From positions 1 through 64,000 of the forward strand of contig VAWW01000009.1 in NCBI GenBank assembly GCA_005884575.1: DNA of 64,000 nucleotides, in the 5' to 3' direction. The stretch comes from Actinomycetota bacterium. Lineage in GTDB: Bacteria; Actinomycetota; Thermoleophilia; Gaiellales; Gaiellaceae. Shown here in pieces: positions 18,212 through 25,226 of this stretch. The position numbers were made by a program, and so were the translations under genes. Below the pieces are notes generated by a model. The model searched no databases, had not been told where the DNA came from, and was given only the letters and a program-made list of their open reading frames with translations. Position 1 is the stretch's first letter. Every line of letters begins with the position of its first letter.

Positions 18212-18619
18212 CTACGTCTCGCGAAACGAGATCGGCTGCGCGCCTTCCCAGAGAGTGAGCTTCCCGAGCCTCGGCAGCTGTTCGGCGCCCTCGACGATCG
18301 TCGCGAAGTGGTTCGCGGCCAGCTGGCCCGCCTTGCTCGCGAAGTTGCAGTAGCCGTACGGAAAGAGCAGCTCCGTCTCGCTGACGCCGCCCGGATAGAG
18401 CGCGAGCTCGCCGGGATGCGGATAGCTCGTCGCATTCTCCGGGCCGATGCCGAGGTCGCGGTCGCCCCACGGGATCCAGTTCGCCTCGCCGCTCCAGCGG
18501 CAGTGGATGATCTTGTCCTCGAACGGCAGGATTGCGCGGAACGCCGCAACCGTCTGCGGCGCCGCATCCTCTTCGAAGCGCGCGACGAAGCGGAAGCCGG
18601 CTGCGACGATCTCGAGCAT
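18212..18619 (-). CDS. DUF3830 (cyclophilin-like) protein
   Basis: 135 residues, compact beta-rich sequence with IIHCRWSGEANWIPWGD, SYPHPGELALYPGGVSETE and LLFPYGYCNFASKAGQLAAN, the recognisable DUF3830 pattern. These proteins have a cyclophilin-like fold and no established activity. It is the last gene of the leftward purine catabolic operon, 11 bp after puuD, so a role in purine or ureide metabolism is an inference from context. Confidence 0.75.
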   Translation of the reverse strand: MLEIVAAGFRFVARFEEDAAPQTVAAFRAILPFEDKIIHCRWSGEANWIPWGDRDLGIGPENATSYPHPGELALYPGGVSETELLFPYGYCNFASKAGQLAANHFATIVEGAEQLPRLGKLTLWEGAQPISFRET

Positions 18620-18630
18620 GGCGCGTGACC

Positions 18631-19806
18631 CTACCGCGACGCGAGCCAGCGCGCGAGGAGATCCCGCTCGCCCTGCGTCATGTGCGTCGCGTTCCCGAGC
18701 GGCATCGCGTGGCTGTCGACGGCCTGCTCCTTGATCCGCTCAGCCTGCTGCTCGATCTCGGCGCGCGTGTCGAAGCGGACCCCGGCCGGCGCCGACGAGA
18801 AGCCCGGCTCGGTCGGGTGCTGCGAGTGGCACGGGACGCAGCGCTGCTCGATCACGCGCTGCACCTGTGCAAACGAAACCGCCGCACCCGTAGTTTGTGG
18901 CTTAGAGCCACTAGGTCGGATTGCGACTGCGACGACCACGAAGCCGACGGCAGCGGAAGCCAGGATCCACCACGCATTGCGGCCGACGTGTCGCAGGTTG
19001 AAGTAGTGCCGCACCCAGGCGCCGAGCGCCATGATCGCGACGAGGATCAGCCAGCTGTACGAGTGCCCGTACGTGAACGGGGAGTGGTTCGAGAGCATCG
19101 CGAAGACGACGGGCAGCGTCAGGTAGTTGTTGTGCACCGACCGCGTCTTGCCGCGGAGGTTGTGCTTCGGATCCGGCTCCTCGCCCCGCTGCTTCGCGCG
19201 GACGAGCTCCCAGTGCGCGGGGATGATCACGAAGAAGACGTTGCCGACCATCATCGTCCCGATCATCGCTCCGACCTCGACGTACGCCGCGCGCGGCGCG
19301 AGCAGCTCGGACATCACCCACGCCGACAGCACGATGAAGCCGAAGACGGCCGCGGCGAGGAGACGCTCTTCTCGGATGACCCGGCAGAGTCCGTCGTAGA
19401 CGACCCAAGCGACCACGAGCCCGCCGACGCTGATCGCGACTGCCGCCCACGTGGAGAGGTTGCGCACGGACGGATCGACGAGATACGTCGACGCGTGCAC
19501 GTAGTAGACGACGATGAACAGCGCGACGCCGGAGAGCCATGTCGTGTACGCCTCCCACTTGAACCAGTGCAGCGGCGACGGGAGCTTCTCCGGCGCGACA
19601 AGAAACTTCTCGACCCGGTAGAAGCCGCCGCCGTGGACCTCCCACGACTCGCCGCCGACGCCGCGGTCGCGGTCGCGCTCCTCGGCCGGCGGGCGCAGGT
19701 GGTTGTCGAGCGCGATGAAGTAGAACGACGCGCCGATCCACGCGATCGCCGCGACGACGTGCAGCCAGCGGAAGAGGAGGTTGCCCCAGTCCCAGACGTA
19801 GTTCAC
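18631..19806 (-). CDS. puuD: PuuD-type membrane urate oxidase with C-terminal cytochrome c domain
   Basis: 391 residues starting at GTG. About eight transmembrane helices form the PuuD/DUF989 domain (WLHVVAAIAWIGASFYFIALD, WELVRAKQRGEEPDPKHNLRG). After about residue 315 a c-type cytochrome segment contains the heme motif CVPCH and a later Met ligand candidate in HAMPLG. PuuD oxidises urate to 5-hydroxyisourate and passes electrons to the respiratory chain instead of O2. Its product is the substrate of the HIU hydrolase two genes upstream in the operon. The linker before the heme domain is encoded by a palindromic repeat (18894-18914). Confidence 0.93.
   Translation of the reverse strand: MNYVWDWGNLLFRWLHVVAAIAWIGASFYFIALDNHLRPPAEERDRDRGVGGESWEVHGGGFYRVEKFLVAPEKLPSPLHWFKWEAYTTWLSGVALFIVVYYVHASTYLVDPSVRNLSTWAAVAISVGGLVVAWVVYDGLCRVIREERLLAAAVFGFIVLSAWVMSELLAPRAAYVEVGAMIGTMMVGNVFFVIIPAHWELVRAKQRGEEPDPKHNLRGKTRSVHNNYLTLPVVFAMLSNHSPFTYGHSYSWLILVAIMALGAWVRHYFNLRHVGRNAWWILASAAVGFVVVAVAIRPSGSKPQTTGAAVSFAQVQRVIEQRCVPCHSQHPTEPGFSSAPAGVRFDTRAEIEQQAERIKEQAVDSHAMPLGNATHMTQGERDLLARWLASR
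18894..18914 (-). repeat. Palindromic repeat copy inside puuD
   Basis: On the minus strand it reads CTAGTGGCTCTAAGCCACAAA, one of three close copies in this window (others at 55688 and 55886). Here it encodes SGSKPQ in the linker between the membrane and cytochrome domains of PuuD. Confidence 0.6.
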
Positions 19807-20243
19807 GGCGCGCGCCGCCAGCGGTCTTGCGCGATCGAGACGAGCTCCTGCAGCGCCGTCTCGAGCTCCTCCTCGCGACCGCGCTCGATCCGTTCGCGCA
19901 GGATCGGCAGGATCTCGGACTTCGGCCGGCGGTTGACGAAGACGACGAAGCGGAAGCCGAACTTCTCCTCGTAGGCGCGGTTCAGCTCGGCGAGCTCAGC
20001 GAGCACGTCCGGATCGTCGTCCGCACCCTGCTCCGTCGCCGAGCGGGCGGACAGCTTCGACGCGCCGATCGCCGGGTGCGCGTCGAGCACCTCCTTCTTC
20101 TCCTCGTCCGTCAGCGTCCGCGCGAGCTCGTGCGCCCTGCCGAGCGGATCCTCCACCTGCGCGAGCCGCTCGACGAAGCGCGTGCGGCCCTCGAACAGCT
20201 CGGCCAGCTCGTCGGCCGTCAGCTGCCGCGGTAGGTCGCGCAC
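19803..20243 (-). CDS. uraD: OHCU decarboxylase (UraD-type)
   Basis: 146 residues. The diagnostic HPAIGASKLSARSATEQG region holds the catalytic His-Pro and the E-Q pair, followed by NRAYEEKFGFRFVVFVNRR and SEILPILRERIE near the C-terminus. It converts 2-oxo-4-hydroxy-4-carboxy-5-ureidoimidazoline to S-allantoin, the last of three steps from urate. The GTG start lies within the end of uraH and its stop overlaps the puuD start (GTGA), so expression is tightly coupled. Confidence 0.93.
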   Translation of the reverse strand: MRDLPRQLTADELAELFEGRTRFVERLAQVEDPLGRAHELARTLTDEEKKEVLDAHPAIGASKLSARSATEQGADDDPDVLAELAELNRAYEEKFGFRFVVFVNRRPKSEILPILRERIERGREEELETALQELVSIAQDRWRRAP

Positions 20244-20503
20244 GCGTAGGACGAGACGAGCAGCGGGACGTGGTAGTGACCGTCGCCGAGTTCGACCTCG
20301 AGCTCGACCCGCCGGAAGAACGGCGACGGAGGATGGAAGACGATTCGGTATGTGCCGGGCGCGCCGTCGGCGAGCTCCCTGATCCTGCCGTCGCCGTCGG
20401 TCTCGCCCGAGCCGACGAGCTCGTCGCCTCGGTAGAGCTCGACGCGGACGCCCGCCGCCGGGCGGCCCCGTTCCGTGTCGAGTACGTGCGTGGAGATGGT
20501 CAT
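20219..20503 (-). CDS. uraH: 5-hydroxyisourate hydrolase (transthyretin-like)
   Basis: 94 residues starting at MTISTHVLDTERGRPAAG, the standard N-terminal signature with the catalytic His, and ending in the C-terminal tetrapeptide YRGS that defines HIU hydrolases against true transthyretins. SPFFRRVELEVELGDGHYHVPLL fits the last strands with the second catalytic His. It hydrolyses 5-hydroxyisourate made by PuuD to OHCU. ATGA overlap with the upstream DUF4304 gene and a 25-bp overlap with uraD. Confidence 0.95.
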   Translation of the reverse strand: MTISTHVLDTERGRPAAGVRVELYRGDELVGSGETDGDGRIRELADGAPGTYRIVFHPPSPFFRRVELEVELGDGHYHVPLLVSSYACATYRGS

Positions 20504-20946
20504 AGGCGCGGCTCCGCGACGGTGATCCGCGTTCGCATCGCGGGCAGCACGTGATCGCGCACCGCGGTCACGAACTCGGCCGCGACACGATCCGTCGGAC
20601 GATCGGGGGAGACGCGCCAGATCGCATCCTCGCCCCGGCCGGCCAGGGCTCCGATGCGCGTCTGCCACGCATACGTTCCGTAGTACGTGTTCGCGCTCGG
20701 CCGCGCCGGCAGATGCGGCCTCTCGGCGCGCTGTGCCTCCCAGACGTCGCGTCCGACGACTGTGACGTTGGCGGTGAAGTCGACGCGGTCGCGGTCGCTC
20801 CAGGTGAACTTCTGGAGGCCCAGCAGCGCCCAGTGCGTCTCGCTGGGCAGCGTGAAGCGCTGCCCGGAGCCCTTGAAGCCGAGCTCGCGCAGCGCCGGTG
20901 CGATCTCGTCCTTGACCATCATCGTGAACGCCTCCTGCGCGGTCAT
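20500..20946 (-). CDS. DUF4304 protein in purine catabolic operon
   Basis: 148 residues. MVKDEIAPALRELGFKGSG, then FTLPSETHWALLGLQKFTWS and FTANVTVVGRDVWEA, resembles DUF4304 proteins, a small alpha/beta family without known biochemical role. Start and stop each overlap a neighbour by four bases (8-oxoguanine-deaminase-type gene upstream, uraH downstream), so it belongs to the same polycistronic unit. A specific function in purine degradation is only suggested by this position. Confidence 0.65.
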   Translation of the reverse strand: MTAQEAFTMMVKDEIAPALRELGFKGSGQRFTLPSETHWALLGLQKFTWSDRDRVDFTANVTVVGRDVWEAQRAERPHLPARPSANTYYGTYAWQTRIGALAGRGEDAIWRVSPDRPTDRVAAEFVTAVRDHVLPAMRTRITVAEPRL

Positions 20947-22262
20947 TGCGTCAGCCTCGCAGCCTGTTTGCGCTGCTCGCGGCCGATCTCCTGCTCGTCG
21001 GCGTTGACGAGGAGTCCGTCGCGCACGACGTTCTTGCCGCCGACGATCAGCCGGTCGACGCGGTGCGGCGCCGAGAGGACGAGCCCCGCAACCGGATCGG
21101 CCTCGGCGCCCGCGAGTTCCAGCACGCCCTCGGTGCGCCAGATCGCGAGGTCGGCGCGCTTGCCCGGCTCGAGCGAGCCGATGTCGTCGCGGCCGAGCAC
21201 CGCGGCGCCGCCGCGCGTGCCGTGCCGCAGCGCGTCGCGCACGGTCATCGCCTCGGGGCCGCACCGGGCGCGGGCGAAGAGCAGCGCCTGCTTGACCTCG
21301 AAGAACATGTCGCTGCGCTCGTTCGACGCGGAGCCGTCGACGCCGAGCCCGACGTCGACGCCGGCGGCCTTGAGCTCCGGGACGCGCGCAATCCCGGCGC
21401 CGAGCCGGCCGTTCGAGGTCGGACAGTGCGCGACGCCTGTTCCCGTCGCCCTGAACTTCGCGATGTCGCCGTCGGTGAGGTGGACGCAGTGCGCGCACCA
21501 CACGTCACGGTCGAGCCAGCCGAGCTGCTCGAGGTACTCGGCGGGCGTGCAGCCGTAGAGGTCGCCGCAGTAGACCTCCTCCTCGACCGTCTCGGCGAGG
21601 TGCGTGTGCAGCCTCAGGCCCAGGCGCCGCGCGAGCGCGGCCGACTCTTCCATCAGCCGCTTCGTGACGGTGAACGGCGAGCACGGCGCGACGGCGATCT
21701 GCACCCAGCCGTCCTCGTCCTGCAGCGCGGCCAGGCGCTCGGTGTCCACGAGTACCGCGTCGACGTCCTCGACGAGGGAGTCCGGCGGCAGCCCGCCGTC
21801 CGACTCGCCGAGGTCCATCGACCCGCGCGACGCGACGATCCGCACGCCGAGCTCGCGCGCCGCCGCGACCTCCGCCTCGACGAGCTCCGGGACTCCCCGC
21901 GGAAAGACGTAGTGGTGATCGAACACCGTGGAACAGCCGGAGAGCGCGAGCTCGGCTAACCCGGTGCGCGCGGCCGCGTGCTCCATCTCGGCGTCGATCC
22001 CGGCCCAGACCGGATACAGCTCCTTGAGCCACTCGAAGAGGATCTTGTCGGCGGCACGGCCGCGCGTGAGCGTCTGGTAGAGGTGATGGTGCGTATTGAC
22101 GAGGCCGGGCGTGACGACCGCACCGCCGAGATCCTCGCCGCGCTCGGGCGGGACGCTGCCGCCGATCTCCGCGATCCGCCCGTCCTCGATCCGCAACCAG
22201 CCCGACTCCTGCTCGGTGCCTGCGTCGTCCATCGTGACGATCCAGGCGTTGGAGAGGATCAT
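20943..22262 (-). CDS. 8-oxoguanine deaminase / guanine deaminase-type amidohydrolase
   Basis: 439 residues from ATG 22262. Zinc ligands of the amidohydrolase superfamily: NTHHHLYQT at about 59-67, HTHLAET at about 215, HCVHL, and the metal-binding Asp in GLGVDGSASNERSDM. The last motif and the overall layout (YPVWAGIDAEM, CSTVFDHHYVFP) match 8-oxoguanine deaminases, which also resemble atrazine-chlorohydrolase-like enzymes. Likely reactions are deamination of 8-oxoguanine to urate or of guanine to xanthine. Both feed the rest of this operon. Overlaps ade by 4 bp upstream and DUF4304 by 4 bp downstream. Confidence 0.88.
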   Translation of the reverse strand: MILSNAWIVTMDDAGTEQESGWLRIEDGRIAEIGGSVPPERGEDLGGAVVTPGLVNTHHHLYQTLTRGRAADKILFEWLKELYPVWAGIDAEMEHAAARTGLAELALSGCSTVFDHHYVFPRGVPELVEAEVAAARELGVRIVASRGSMDLGESDGGLPPDSLVEDVDAVLVDTERLAALQDEDGWVQIAVAPCSPFTVTKRLMEESAALARRLGLRLHTHLAETVEEEVYCGDLYGCTPAEYLEQLGWLDRDVWCAHCVHLTDGDIAKFRATGTGVAHCPTSNGRLGAGIARVPELKAAGVDVGLGVDGSASNERSDMFFEVKQALLFARARCGPEAMTVRDALRHGTRGGAAVLGRDDIGSLEPGKRADLAIWRTEGVLELAGAEADPVAGLVLSAPHRVDRLIVGGKNVVRDGLLVNADEQEIGREQRKQAARLTQ

Positions 22263-23959
22263 CCGGCTTCCAGCGGCACGAGCTCGAAGCGGTCGACGTC
22301 GACGAGACCCTTGTCGGTCAGCTTCAGGCTCGGGATCACCGAGAGCGCGAGGAACGCGAGCGTCAGGAACGGCGTCGCGCCCGACCAGCCGAGCGCGCGC
22401 GCCGCGTCGTTGCACGCAAGGCTCCGCTCGATCACCTCCGCGAGCGGCATGTCCGCGAGCAGCCCGGCGACGACGAGCGGCAGCTCGGCCGTGACGGTGC
22501 CGCCGTCGACGGCGACGATCCCGCCGCCGATCTCCGCGAGCCGCTCGACGGCCTGTGCCATGTCCGCGTCGTCGACGCCGACGACGACGATGTTGTGGGC
22601 GTCGTGAGCGACCGACGACGCGAGCGCGCCGCGCTTCAGGCCGCTGCCACGGACGAGCCCACGGCCGATCCGGCCGGTGCCGAGGTGCCGCTCGACGACG
22701 GCGATCTTCACGAGGTCGCGGGCCGGATCCGCGACGACCTCGCCGTCGGCGAGCTTCGGCTCGACCGTTAGGTTCTCCGTCACCACCTGGTCCTCGACGA
22801 GGCCGATCGCGCGCGCTGCGTCGCCGCCGTTCCACGGGATGCGGAAGTCGTCGGCGCCGACGTTGCGGATGCGCACGGAGTGCTTGACCCACTCCGGCAC
22901 CACGGGTCGCGGGATCTCGCCGAGCCGTCGGCCCGCCTTGAGCACGAGCTCCGGCTCGAACCGCTCGAGATCGGGGAGCACGAGGATGTCGGCCTGGTAC
23001 CCGGGCGCGATCGCGCCGAGATGCCAGAGCCGGTGCCACTGCGCCGGGTTGTACGAGGCGAGCACGACGGCGTCCTCGGGCGCGACGCCCTCGGCGACCG
23101 CGACGCGGACCATCTCGTTGATGTGGCCGTTGTCCGCGATGTCCTCGGGGTCGCGGTCGTCGGTGCAGAAGGCGATGCGGCTCGTCCCGAACTCGTGCAC
23201 GAGCGGCAGCAGCGCGCGCAGGTTCCGCGCCATCGACGCCTCGCGCATCAGCAGCCACATCCCGGCCCGGAGCCGCTCGCGGCCCTCCTCGACGGTGAGC
23301 GCCTCGTGGTCGGAGCGGATCCCCGACGCAACGTACGCGTTCAGCTCCTTGCCGAGCAACCCGGGGGCGTGGCCGTCGACGTGCTTCGAGCCTGCGAGCG
23401 CGATCTTCTCCAGCTCGGCGGGGTCGCCGGCGACGACGCCGGGGAAGTTCATCATCTCGGCGACGCCGAGCACGCGCCGCCGCCGGAGGAGACTCTCGAG
23501 GTCGCCGCGGGTCAGCGGCCGGTACGGCGACTCGAAGTGCGAGGCCGGAATGCACGACGAGGCCATGAAGTAGAAGTCGAGCTGCAGGCCTTCACACGCG
23601 TCGAGCAGCCAGTGGACGCCGTCGGTGCCGAGCACGTTCGCGAGCTCGTGCGGATCGAAGACGACGGCCGTCGTCCCGAGCGGCAGGACGAGCCGCGCGA
23701 ACTCGTCGGGAAGCAGCTTCGTGCTCTCGAGGTGCATGTGCGCGTCGATGAAGCCGGGGACGATCCACCGGCCGGAGGCGTTCACCACCTCGCGGCCGTC
23801 GTACTCCCCCAGGCCGGCGATCCACCCGTCTGCGACAGCGACGTCGGTTTCCAGCCACTCGCGCGTGAACACCGAGAGCACGCGGCCGCCGCGGAGGACG
23901 AGGTCGGCGGGCTCGTCCCCGCGCGCCACGGCAATGCGGCGTGCAAGGGGTGATTCCAT
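22259..23959 (-). CDS. ade: Adenine deaminase
   Basis: 566 residues, the usual length. DAHMHLESTKLLPDEFARL carries the N-terminal metal ligands, FDPHELANVLG and NFPGVVAGDPAELEKI are family-specific, and FCTDDRDPEDIADNGHINEM supplies the catalytic Asp. The C-terminal domain has VAHDAHNIVVVGVDDADMA and IPSLKLTDKGLVD. Adenine deaminase makes hypoxanthine, the substrate for the divergent xanthine dehydrogenase operon. First gene of the leftward purine operon; the start is 9 nt from the leftward -10 box in the shared promoter at 23969-23978. Confidence 0.95.
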   Translation of the reverse strand: MESPLARRIAVARGDEPADLVLRGGRVLSVFTREWLETDVAVADGWIAGLGEYDGREVVNASGRWIVPGFIDAHMHLESTKLLPDEFARLVLPLGTTAVVFDPHELANVLGTDGVHWLLDACEGLQLDFYFMASSCIPASHFESPYRPLTRGDLESLLRRRRVLGVAEMMNFPGVVAGDPAELEKIALAGSKHVDGHAPGLLGKELNAYVASGIRSDHEALTVEEGRERLRAGMWLLMREASMARNLRALLPLVHEFGTSRIAFCTDDRDPEDIADNGHINEMVRVAVAEGVAPEDAVVLASYNPAQWHRLWHLGAIAPGYQADILVLPDLERFEPELVLKAGRRLGEIPRPVVPEWVKHSVRIRNVGADDFRIPWNGGDAARAIGLVEDQVVTENLTVEPKLADGEVVADPARDLVKIAVVERHLGTGRIGRGLVRGSGLKRGALASSVAHDAHNIVVVGVDDADMAQAVERLAEIGGGIVAVDGGTVTAELPLVVAGLLADMPLAEVIERSLACNDAARALGWSGATPFLTLAFLALSVIPSLKLTDKGLVDVDRFELVPLEAG

Positions 23960-23968
23960 TGACGGAGA

Positions 23969-23978
23969 ACCGTACAGT
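23969..23978. promoter_or_regulatory. Divergent promoter of ade operon and xdh operon, -10 boxes sharing TA
   Basis: In ACCGTACAGT the rightward -10 is TACAGT (23973-23978), 7 nt before GTG 23986. The leftward -10 is TACGGT on the minus strand (23969-23974), 9 nt before ATG 23959. The shared TA is at 23973-23974, so the two operons should compete for polymerase or be co-controlled. Confidence 0.6.
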
Positions 23979-23985
23979 TCCGGCC

Positions 23986-24771
23986 GTGGACGTCCTAACG
24001 CCCAGCACGCTCGACGAGGCGCTCCGGCTCAAGGCGGAGGTGCCCGCGGCGCGCCCGATCCAGGGCGGGACCGACGTGATGGTCGAGCTGAACTTCGACC
24101 GCGCGCGGCCGCCGGCGCTGCTGAACCTGAACGAGGTGCGGGAACTGCGCGGCTGGTCGCGCGAGAACGGGACGCTCCGGCTCGGCTCCGGGCTGACGTA
24201 TACCGAGGCGATGGCCGGGCCGCTCGCGGAGGCTTTTCCCGCGCTCGCGGAGGCGTCGCGGACCGTCGGCTCGCCCCAGATCCGGAACCGCGGCACGATC
24301 GGCGGCAACCTCGGCACGGCCTCGCCGGCGGGGGACGCGCTGCCGCCGCTGCTCGTTCGGGGCGCCGAGGTCGAGCTCGCGTCGGTGCGCGGGGCGCGCA
24401 CGCTGCTGCTGACGGAGTTCCTCGTCGGCCCGAAGCGCAACGCGCTCGAGCCGGACGAGCTCGTGACCGCCGTGCGGGTGCCCGCCGGTCCGGGTTCGGA
24501 GACGTTCATGAAGGTCGGTCCGCGGAACGCGATGGTGATCGCGGTCGTGTCGCTCGCGCTCCGCGTCGACGGCGACGAGCTGCTCGCGTCGTACGGATCG
24601 GCGGGGCCCGTCACCGGGCTCGTGCGGGCGCCGCTCTCCGAGCGCGCCGGCTTTCCCGAGCAGGTCGCGGCGGCCGCCAGCCCGATCGACGACGTCCGCG
24701 GCACCTCCGCGTACCGCCGTCACGCCCTTCGCGTCCTGACGACGCGCGCGCTCGACCGGTGCCTCGCGTGA
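23986..24771 (+). CDS. Xanthine dehydrogenase, FAD-binding subunit
   Basis: 261 residues from the leaderless GTG 23986 (an in-frame GTG at 23941 would overlap ade). FAD-binding motifs ARPIQGGTDVMVELNF and IRNRGTIGGNLGTASPAGD are at about 32-47 and 97-115, with GPKRNALEPDELVTAVRVP downstream. It carries electrons from the Fe-S subunit to NAD or a quinone in hypoxanthine/xanthine oxidation. First gene of three with 4-bp overlaps (FAD, Fe-S, Mo order, as in actinobacterial xdh operons). Confidence 0.92.
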   Translation: MDVLTPSTLDEALRLKAEVPAARPIQGGTDVMVELNFDRARPPALLNLNEVRELRGWSRENGTLRLGSGLTYTEAMAGPLAEAFPALAEASRTVGSPQIRNRGTIGGNLGTASPAGDALPPLLVRGAEVELASVRGARTLLLTEFLVGPKRNALEPDELVTAVRVPAGPGSETFMKVGPRNAMVIAVVSLALRVDGDELLASYGSAGPVTGLVRAPLSERAGFPEQVAAAASPIDDVRGTSAYRRHALRVLTTRALDRCLA

Positions 24772-25226
24772 AGATCGCGATGACGATCAACGGCGTGCCG
24801 CGCGAGGCCGATGTCTGGCCCGGCGAGAGCCTCCTGTTCGCGCTGCGCGAGCGGTTGGGCCTGCCCGGCTCGAAGAATGCGTGCGAGCAGGGCGAGTGCG
24901 GGTCGTGCTCGATCCTGATGGACGGGACGCTCGTCTGTGCGTGCCTCGTCCTCGCCGCGCAGGCCGACGGTCACGACCTCGTCACCGTCGAGGGGCTCGG
25001 CGAGAACGGCTCCCTCCATCCCGTGCAGGAAGCGTTCGTCGAGGCGGGCGCCGTGCAGTGCGGCTTCTGCACGCCCGGTCTCGTCGTTGCTGTCGCGGAT
25101 CTGCTCCGACGCGATCCGACTCCCTCCGACGACGCGATCCGCGAGGCGCTGTCGGGCAATCTCTGCCGGTGCACGGGCTACGCGAAGATCTTCGACGCCG
25201 TGCGGATCGCCGCGACCCGGGCATGA
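24768..25226 (+). CDS. Xanthine dehydrogenase, 2Fe-2S subunit
   Basis: 152 residues. The plant-type cluster motif CEQGECGSCSILMDG plus Cys at C-A-C-L, and the second cluster motif QCGFCTPGL with NLCRCTGY, are complete, giving eight cluster cysteines. Translationally coupled to both neighbours (GTGA and ATGA overlaps). Confidence 0.95.
   Translation: MKIAMTINGVPREADVWPGESLLFALRERLGLPGSKNACEQGECGSCSILMDGTLVCACLVLAAQADGHDLVTVEGLGENGSLHPVQEAFVEAGAVQCGFCTPGLVVAVADLLRRDPTPSDDAIREALSGNLCRCTGYAKIFDAVRIAATRA

Noticed and set aside
18894-18914. The palindrome in puuD as an internal terminator
   Set aside because: It has no U-tract, lies in frame within an intact gene and matches copies elsewhere; a dispersed repeat explains it better.
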